Shown here one piece after another: positions 57,314-64,000 of a DNA stretch of 64,000 bases. Numbering within the stretch: position 1 is the stretch's first letter; each line of letters begins with the position of its first letter. The DNA is from Candidatus Woesearchaeota archaeon (GTDB taxonomy: Archaea > Nanobdellota > Nanobdellia > Woesearchaeales > ARS49): assembly GCA_017609645.1 (NCBI GenBank), contig JAFCDQ010000001.1, forward strand, positions 515,718 to 579,717. The letters are read 5' to 3'. Below the pieces are notes generated by a model that searched no databases, had not been told where the DNA came from, and was given only the letters and a program-made list of their open reading frames with translations. The position numbers and the translations under genes were made by a program.

Positions 57314-60300
57314 TGGAACAGTTCATGGAGCAACACATACTTTTGAGAGGTATGAATTTGATGGAGAAGATGATTATATTCAAAAAACAGGAGCGACTAT
57401 TTTAGATATGGTAGATAATTATACTGTTAGTTTTTGGGTTCAATTAGAAGAATTAGGAGTTGCAATGGAATTTGTTGACTTCCAAGATGCTCATTTCTAT
57501 CCTGCACTTGTCAAAGCAGCAGACAATAGACTTTTATTTTATTTAAATGCTAATTATTTCTTATATGGTGCGGGTGGAGGAGTTGGATCAATTGCTGATA
57601 CTAATTGGCATCATGTTGTTATGAAAATTGATGATAAAGGTGATATGGCAATTTACAAAGATGGCATAAATGTCAGCGGGCCTTCTGCAACAAAAACTGA
57701 TCCGATTATTGCAATGGGACAAGATATAGATATTGGTAATACTATTTGGTCTTGGCAAAATTTAAATGGTTCATTAGAAAATCTTTACATCTGGAATACA
57801 ACTTTAACAGCAGAAGAAATCCAAGAAGTTTATCGTGCATCTCGGTTTAATACAGAAGGAAATACTGTAAATTATTATGGAAGGTATACTAATGCAGTTG
57901 ATTCTGGATTTGCAAACACAACATGGAAAAACTTTTCTTGGTTAGAAACAGAACCAACTGGAACAAATATTTCAGTAAGATATAGACTAGGAAATTATAC
58001 GCCTGTTGATACAAGTGATTCTGATTTAGTTAGTTATTGGAAATTAAACAGAAGTGATGGAACAAATGCATTTGCAAATGCTAATCCTGATAATAATCAA
58101 GTATTGCATTTGAAGTTTAATAATTTAACTGACTTTAATGATTACTCAGGACAAGGAAATACAGGAACAAATAGTGGAAGTGCTTATACTGATTTAGGTT
58201 ATATTGGTGGAGCAAGGAGTTTTGATGGAACAAATGATTATGTTGATTTAGATGCTCATGTTAATAGTGTTAAAGATTTAACTACTGGAACAGTAACTGC
58301 TTGGGTAAAACCTGCTAGTGCTGGAACAACAAAAAGATTAATATCAACATCAGATAGTGGAGATGGCAGTTCATATTGGACATTGTATTTACCAGGTGCT
58401 AATGAGTTATATCTTATAGTAAGAGAAGCAGGAGTTTACATAATTAATGATGTAAGCACTGCACAATTACCAGTTAACGAATGGAGTTTTGTTGTAATAA
58501 CTCAAGACAGCACTAATTATCAAGGATATATTAATGGAGAAACTGCCGCAGGTTTAAGTGGAGCTAATAGTGGCTGGTTCAAAAACATCAGTGATACAGA
58601 CACTTTTAGAATAGGTAACATAAAATACAGTGCAATTGATAGACAGTTTTTCCACGGCAATATAGATAATGTAAGAATCTACAATACATCATTAAACACA
58701 ACACAAATCAAAGAACTTTATTCTAAAGAAGCAGGAACATACGATAGTAAAAATAGTAATCATGGAATTGCAACAGGAACAGATAGAGCAAGTGGAATAT
58801 TTAGTAATGATTTAGCATTAGAGTTTAATAGGGATGGAGATTATGTTGAAACAGGAAAAGAAAGAATAGGCAACAATTATTCTGCTTGTTTTTGGGCTAA
58901 ATCAAAAGAAGAAACATTAGGAGAACTTTATTTTGTTCTGGACTCATCATATTTAACAACTTATAATGGTTCACAAGTATATTTTTATACTAATGCGGTA
59001 AATTGGTGGATGTATGTTTATTTCGGGAACGGAACAAACAGTACAGGTTATACAAGACAACTTTTAACAACTAGCCCGCTTAATAATTGGTGTCATTTTT
59101 GTTATGTTTATAATACGACTCATATAAGATATTATCAGAATGCTAATTTATTGGGAGCGCCTGCAGTAATAACTAACATAGGTTTTGTACCTGAATCAAC
59201 TTATAATTTACATATTGGTGCAACTACTTGGAGTGGAAATGGTTGGAATGGCAGCATAGATAGTGTAGCTTTATACAATAGAACATTATCTGCAACAGAA
59301 ATATCTGATTTGTATATGAATTGGTCTGGATGGAGTGCTTATTATGGAACAAACTTTATTCCATTAAGCAATCAAAAATCCAGAGCAATACAGTTCCAGG
59401 CATTATTAAATACATCAAACAGTTCTGTTACTCCTGTATTTGGAGCCACAGATGAAAGATACATAACTCCTCCTCATTGCGGAATGATAATGACAACAAG
59501 CACAAACTTAACTTATGATTTAGACTGTAATGGAACGGCAATTTATATTGCAAAACCAAATATTTACTTAAACTGCAAAGGGTATACAGTAAAAGGAAAT
59601 GGCACAGGAATAGGTGTTAAAATAAATGATAGTGATGTGAATGTAACAAACTGCAACATACATAATTTTGTAACAGATGTTTATGCAGATCCTGGAACTG
59701 GATTAATCATAGAAAATAACAGCATACAAAACGCAAGCAACTGCACAGTATTGAATGCATTTAATACAAGCATAATAAGAAACAATACTTATTATAACTG
59801 CACTGATAATGCAATAATATTATACAATGAAAGCTTCTATAACCTAATCTACAACAACAGCATAAATTTCAGCAATATTGGAGTAACAATAATCAACAGC
59901 ACAAATAATACTGTTTGGAATAATTCATTTTATGATTCAATCACTGTGCATGCAAATGCAACCACAGGAAATACTTTTAACAGCACAACAAAAGGAAATT
60001 ATTGGGATGATATAACCACATTAAGAATTTATGATACTGATAAAGATGATATGGGTGATGCAGGACAAGATTATCCATATAAAGTTACACATAGTGCAAA
60101 TGTTGATGGGAATGTAACTGATTTCAGACCATTTGGAGCAAGATACTTTGGCTGCGGAGCAAATGTAACTTTTAATGTGACTATGCTTGATAATTTAGAC
60201 TGTAATGATACTGCGCTAAATTTAGTAGCAGATAGTTTAAGATTAGATTGTGCCAGATATATAATAAGAGGCGATGGCGCAGGATTGGTTGGATTAAAAA

Positions 60301-62726
60301 TAGAAAACGATAATGTTGCAGCAGCAAATTGTTTGATTTATAATTTCACAACAAATATTTATGCAGATCCTGGAGTTGGATTAAAAGTTCAAAATAATAC
60401 TTTAGAAAATTCAAGCAACTGCACTTTATTTGAAAAATTCAACAGCAGTATAATTAGCAATAATACTTATCGCAATTGTACTGACAATGCAATATTATTA
60501 ATAAATGAAAGTAATCATAATAGAATTTACAATAATACAATTAATCTAAGCTGGATTGGTGTTAATATCAGAAATGGAACAAATAACACAGTCTGGAATA
60601 ATAATTTTACTAATTCTTTACATCTCCATGCAAATTCCATTACAGGAAATAAGTTCAACACAACAATAGGAAATTATTGGGACGACATAACTTTACTAAG
60701 AATTTATGACACTGACAAAGATGATCTGGGAGATGCAGGGCAGGATTATCCTTATAATTCCAGCAATAATGCAAACACAACAGGAACAATAGAAGATTAC
60801 AGGCCAATAGACGCAAGATATTATGGATGCGGAATGAATTTAACATTTAGCATAGATTTGTTTACAAACTTGAATTGTAATGGAACAGCAATAAATGCAA
60901 TAGCAGACAACATAAACATAAACTGTACAGGATATTCCATATTAGGAAATGGAACAGGAACAGGAGTAAAAATGAATTCAAGCAACATAAACTTATCTGG
61001 CTGTTACATATATAATTTTGCAGAAGATGTAGTTGGAGATCCAGGAGTTGGATTGATAATTGAAAACAACAGCATAGGAAATGCAAGCAATTGCACTGTA
61101 TTAGAAGATTATAACAGCAGCATAATAAGAAATAATACTTACTACAATTGCACACAAAATGCAATCTTATTAATAAATGCAAGCGAAGACAATCAAATCT
61201 ATAGAAATATAATAAACAGAAGCTATATCGCAGTAAATTTCCTAAATGGAACAAACAATACTTTTTGGAATAATACAATCAACAGTTCGATAAAAGCAAC
61301 AGCAAACAGCATAATAGGAAACATATTTAATCAAACAGTTGGAAACAGATGGCAAGATATCTTAAGCTTATTGATTTTTGATACTGACGGCGATGAATTA
61401 GGAGATGCAGGAAGTGAATATCCCTATAATACAAGCAATAATGCAAACACAACAGGAACAATAGATGATGAAAGACCATTCACAACAAAAGTACCAGGAC
61501 CATTTATAGTTAATATAACAAGACCATCAAATAATTCAGTCTCTTCAGCAAATGTTAATATAACTTGCACGGTTATTTCTTCTGACCTTGTAAATAATTT
61601 AACTTATATTGTTTGGAATGCAAGTGGATTTGTGCAAAGAGGTTCAGTAAATCCAGGAACAGCAAATACGACTTATTCCTGGATAATAACTTTGCCAGAC
61701 GGTAATTATACTGCAGGATGCAATGCAACAAATATATTAAATCAAAGAAATGCGAGTGATGAAAATAATACATTTATAGTAGATACTGTTGCTCCAGCAT
61801 TAAAATTAGTATCTCCTCCAACTGGAACAATATATGTCACAACAGCATCAGTTACTGTGCCTTTAACTTTCCAAGTAAATGATACAACATCAGTTAATTG
61901 TTCAATTGACTTAAATGATCGAAATGTAATTAATTTCACTAATTTAGCTAGCGGTACTTATAGCCATAATGAAGTATTAGGTCCAGGAGTTTATAGCTGG
62001 AATGTAACTTGTGAAGATGAAGCTGGATGGATTAATTCAACACCGAGATGGGGTTTTACAGTACAAAGACCTCCAACAGGACCAACAGCAGGCGCTGGAG
62101 CTGGAGGATCACAAAGAATGAATTATAATGTTAATGTTGAGTCTCTATGCCTGAACAAAAAATCAAAAATCTCAGTTACCCCTGTTGTGAATGGGCAAAT
62201 CAGAGTATCTTATGAACAAGAGACTAATTGGATATATGCAGCTAATTTAGAACTTACAAATGGAAACACTTACTTCACTCCAAGTCAAATAGGCAAATAC
62301 AAATTTGATTTAATAGCAGCAGGAATTGTAACAGGAACAACAACAGCAAATGCGCAAATGTGCGCAATGGAAGAAAGACCCTTCAATATTCCTCTTATAG
62401 ACTTAGAACGTTCTACAGTGGCAAAAGAAATAAATCAAGAACAAGAAGAAACTGAAGAACCACCAAAAGAACCTGAAGTGAAAGAAGCAACACCCATCAA
62501 AACAACACCAATAATATCCGGTTTAATAGGATTAGGAATTTTAGGATTATTAGTATTCTCTCCAATAAGCCCTGTGAAAATGCGGCGGAGATACAGAGCA
62601 AGAAAAGTTGAGAAAAGATATGGAAAAATAAAGCAAAAGTTTGTCAAGCCAGTGAAAAAAACAGCAAGTGTTGAAACATTAGGCAGAAGAATGGACAAAC
62701 TAAAAAGACAATTTAAATCAAAATAA
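57258..62726 (+). CDS. Giant surface protein, fragment 3 (LamG, beta-helix repeats, Ig-like, C-terminal TM anchor)
   Basis: NGTVHGATHTFERYEFDGEDDY...; C-term IISGLIGLGILGLLVFSPISP followed by basic tail. Confidence 0.85.
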   Translation: MQQILLYLEIMEQFMEQNNGTVHGATHTFERYEFDGEDDYIQKTGATILDMVDNYTVSFWVQLEELGVAMEFVDFQDAHFYPALVKAADNRLLFYLNANYFLYGAGGGVGSIADTNWHHVVMKIDDKGDMAIYKDGINVSGPSATKTDPIIAMGQDIDIGNTIWSWQNLNGSLENLYIWNTTLTAEEIQEVYRASRFNTEGNTVNYYGRYTNAVDSGFANTTWKNFSWLETEPTGTNISVRYRLGNYTPVDTSDSDLVSYWKLNRSDGTNAFANANPDNNQVLHLKFNNLTDFNDYSGQGNTGTNSGSAYTDLGYIGGARSFDGTNDYVDLDAHVNSVKDLTTGTVTAWVKPASAGTTKRLISTSDSGDGSSYWTLYLPGANELYLIVREAGVYIINDVSTAQLPVNEWSFVVITQDSTNYQGYINGETAAGLSGANSGWFKNISDTDTFRIGNIKYSAIDRQFFHGNIDNVRIYNTSLNTTQIKELYSKEAGTYDSKNSNHGIATGTDRASGIFSNDLALEFNRDGDYVETGKERIGNNYSACFWAKSKEETLGELYFVLDSSYLTTYNGSQVYFYTNAVNWWMYVYFGNGTNSTGYTRQLLTTSPLNNWCHFCYVYNTTHIRYYQNANLLGAPAVITNIGFVPESTYNLHIGATTWSGNGWNGSIDSVALYNRTLSATEISDLYMNWSGWSAYYGTNFIPLSNQKSRAIQFQALLNTSNSSVTPVFGATDERYITPPHCGMIMTTSTNLTYDLDCNGTAIYIAKPNIYLNCKGYTVKGNGTGIGVKINDSDVNVTNCNIHNFVTDVYADPGTGLIIENNSIQNASNCTVLNAFNTSIIRNNTYYNCTDNAIILYNESFYNLIYNNSINFSNIGVTIINSTNNTVWNNSFYDSITVHANATTGNTFNSTTKGNYWDDITTLRIYDTDKDDMGDAGQDYPYKVTHSANVDGNVTDFRPFGARYFGCGANVTFNVTMLDNLDCNDTALNLVADSLRLDCARYIIRGDGAGLVGLKIENDNVAAANCLIYNFTTNIYADPGVGLKVQNNTLENSSNCTLFEKFNSSIISNNTYRNCTDNAILLINESNHNRIYNNTINLSWIGVNIRNGTNNTVWNNNFTNSLHLHANSITGNKFNTTIGNYWDDITLLRIYDTDKDDLGDAGQDYPYNSSNNANTTGTIEDYRPIDARYYGCGMNLTFSIDLFTNLNCNGTAINAIADNININCTGYSILGNGTGTGVKMNSSNINLSGCYIYNFAEDVVGDPGVGLIIENNSIGNASNCTVLEDYNSSIIRNNTYYNCTQNAILLINASEDNQIYRNIINRSYIAVNFLNGTNNTFWNNTINSSIKATANSIIGNIFNQTVGNRWQDILSLLIFDTDGDELGDAGSEYPYNTSNNANTTGTIDDERPFTTKVPGPFIVNITRPSNNSVSSANVNITCTVISSDLVNNLTYIVWNASGFVQRGSVNPGTANTTYSWIITLPDGNYTAGCNATNILNQRNASDENNTFIVDTVAPALKLVSPPTGTIYVTTASVTVPLTFQVNDTTSVNCSIDLNDRNVINFTNLASGTYSHNEVLGPGVYSWNVTCEDEAGWINSTPRWGFTVQRPPTGPTAGAGAGGSQRMNYNVNVESLCLNKKSKISVTPVVNGQIRVSYEQETNWIYAANLELTNGNTYFTPSQIGKYKFDLIAAGIVTGTTTANAQMCAMEERPFNIPLIDLERSTVAKEINQEQEETEEPPKEPEVKEATPIKTTPIISGLIGLGILGLLVFSPISPVKMRRRYRARKVEKRYGKIKQKFVKPVKKTASVETLGRRMDKLKRQFKSK
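57283..57332 (+). repeat. 25-nt tandem duplication (AAATAATGGAACAGTTCATGGAGCA) breaking the giant ORF
   Basis: Paralogous position to 54673-54723; frame 2 to frame 0 shift matches 25 mod 3. Confidence 0.9.
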
Positions 62727-62762
62727 GAAGATATTAAAACAAAAGAAACAATTAAAGAACAA

Positions 62763-63146
62763 ATGCCAATAAAACCAAAATATTGGAAAAAAGAGGTTTG
62801 GATTACAATATTCATGACTTTATTAGTGTTTTATTTCATGACAATCAGCAAACTTCCAGGCCAGATAACAGGAGCGCATGTCATTAATGAATACACGAAC
62901 TGTGAATGGGACTATCTTACTGATGAATTTTTGGCAAAAGACGTTATTTCATTAGAATTAGACAAATATTTCTATACAGAAAGACCCTTGCAGTTTTATG
63001 TACACTCTAATGACGGAGAAATCTTTATGAAAGATAACTTAATGGTATTTTTCCCAACAAAAGAATATAATACTGTGACAATAATAGCAAGAAATGAAGG
63101 AGCAAGCTGCTCAAGAACAATAAAAATAATCAATGCTCTTTCTTAA
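62763..63146 (+). CDS. Secreted/membrane-anchored hypothetical protein
   Basis: N-term TM WITIFMTLLVFYFMTI; 127 aa. Confidence 0.5.
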   Translation: MPIKPKYWKKEVWITIFMTLLVFYFMTISKLPGQITGAHVINEYTNCEWDYLTDEFLAKDVISLELDKYFYTERPLQFYVHSNDGEIFMKDNLMVFFPTKEYNTVTIIARNEGASCSRTIKIINALS

Positions 63147-63438
63147 CATGATCTTTTAAAGTCAGCAAGGCGTAAATGAAAGTTATTATCATAAACAACT
63201 CAAAAAAGCCATTAATGTGAATAGGAATGTTAATCACATCATGCATCCTTAATATTGTAAGAATTTCTTCAGCAGTATAAACTAAAAGAGCAATAAAAAT
63301 CAATTTCCAAGGGAAAATATAAATGTTCTTTTTTCTCGGAACACTAAACATCTTTACAAAAAGAACAATAGCAATAATTACAAAAATAAGATTATAAACA
63401 GGACCAACTGTTCCAAGGGCAACAAGAAATTCACTCAT
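63130..63438 (-). CDS. Small multi-TM membrane protein
   Basis: Hydrophobic helices; paralogous to the adjacent gene. Confidence 0.55.
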   Translation of the reverse strand: MSEFLVALGTVGPVYNLIFVIIAIVLFVKMFSVPRKKNIYIFPWKLIFIALLVYTAEEILTILRMHDVINIPIHINGFFELFMIITFIYALLTLKDHVKKEH

Positions 63439-63740
63439 TTAATCCACCCTCTGTTAATATTTGTCTGCACAACTAAAGCAACAAACAAGAAACCAAGAAT
63501 GACTCCTGGAAGTATATGAGTTAAAAAAGGAGATGAAAAGACACCAAATGTTCTTAAAACTCCTAATATTTCAACAACAACAAAAAATAATAACGCAGGA
63601 ATCATCCACTTCCAAGCATGCAAATACTTAATTCTTCTGGCTGCACTAAATAAGCTTAAAGCAATCAAAGCTGCGACTAATGCTAAAACAACTGCAGAAA
63701 TCTGAGAAATTCCATAAATCCAATCATAAGTCGTAAGCAA
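63435..63740 (-). CDS. Small multi-TM membrane protein
   Basis: Hydrophobic helices; overlaps the downstream paralogue by 4 nt. Confidence 0.55.
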   Translation of the reverse strand: MLTTYDWIYGISQISAVVLALVAALIALSLFSAARRIKYLHAWKWMIPALLFFVVVEILGVLRTFGVFSSPFLTHILPGVILGFLFVALVVQTNINRGWIK

Positions 63741-63808
63741 ACTTTCACCTCTTTATGACTAATAATCTTGTTTATGTATATTTAAAGCTTTCGTTACAGC
63801 AGCAAAAT

Positions 63809-63990
63809 ATAGGTGTCAAGGACACTTATTTAATGTCGCTGAGTTGATATTGTAAATAGGCACAAGGTGCGTATTAATGTCGTAGAGTTTAGTTAAGAAA
63901 TAATTGCCAAGGGCAAGTATTAATGTTGCTGTGTTTATTTTGAATATAGGCGTCAAGGACACGTATTTTATTTGCATTGTTTTTGTGAAA
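63809..63990. repeat. Array of four ~45-46 bp units, each with a small hairpin (variable stem, AAG loop)
   Basis: AAG loops at 63818, 63864, 63909, 63955 (first base); stems GTGTC/GACAC, GCAC/GTGC, TTGCC/GGCAA, GCGTC/GACAC; conserved TATTTAATGTCGCTGAGTT-like tail. Confidence 0.85.
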
Positions 63991-64000
63991 AACTAGTGTG

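Noticed and set aside
54585-57332. Programmed ribosomal frameshifting in the giant gene
   Set aside because: Frame breaks are fully explained by 26- and 25-nt tandem duplications; no slippery site or structure needed
63809-63990. CRISPR array
   Set aside because: Period is right for a short array, but the variable segments are palindromic stems, no identical repeats are present and no cas genes are in the window

Overview
AT-rich archaeal chromosome segment. The gene content looks like a DPANN lineage (Woesearchaeota/Pacearchaeota-like); that placement is inferred from gene content, not computed. The core includes an rpoH-rpoB''-rpoB'-rpoA'-rpoA''-L30e-nusA-rps12-rps7 operon on the minus strand, scpA, prefoldin alpha-ftsY, GMP synthase, an endonuclease Q-like PHP protein, galT plus a debranching-type glucosidase, ion antiporters, and several secreted or surface proteins. 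The surface proteins include a ~15.6 kb LamG/beta-helix giant gene, read as three ORFs. Main findings: (1) a nested tRNA-Ser(TGA) locus (12112-12481): an outer tRNA gene is interrupted in its D arm and again between its variable and T arms, and the second interruption contains a complete second tRNA-Ser(TGA) with its own 13-nt anticodon-loop intron. Both predicted mature products are 84 nt and differ only by one compensatory base pair. (2) Two other tRNA genes are also followed, ~71-78 nt downstream, by a second acceptor-3'-strand-like sequence. (3) A strictly periodic (45-46 bp) array of four small hairpins with covarying stems and an invariant AAG loop at 63813-63962, near the window end. 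(4) Two paralogous 25/26-nt tandem duplications that exactly explain the frame breaks in the giant surface-protein gene; these are either biology or assembly artefacts. No CRISPR array or recognisable transposase was seen.
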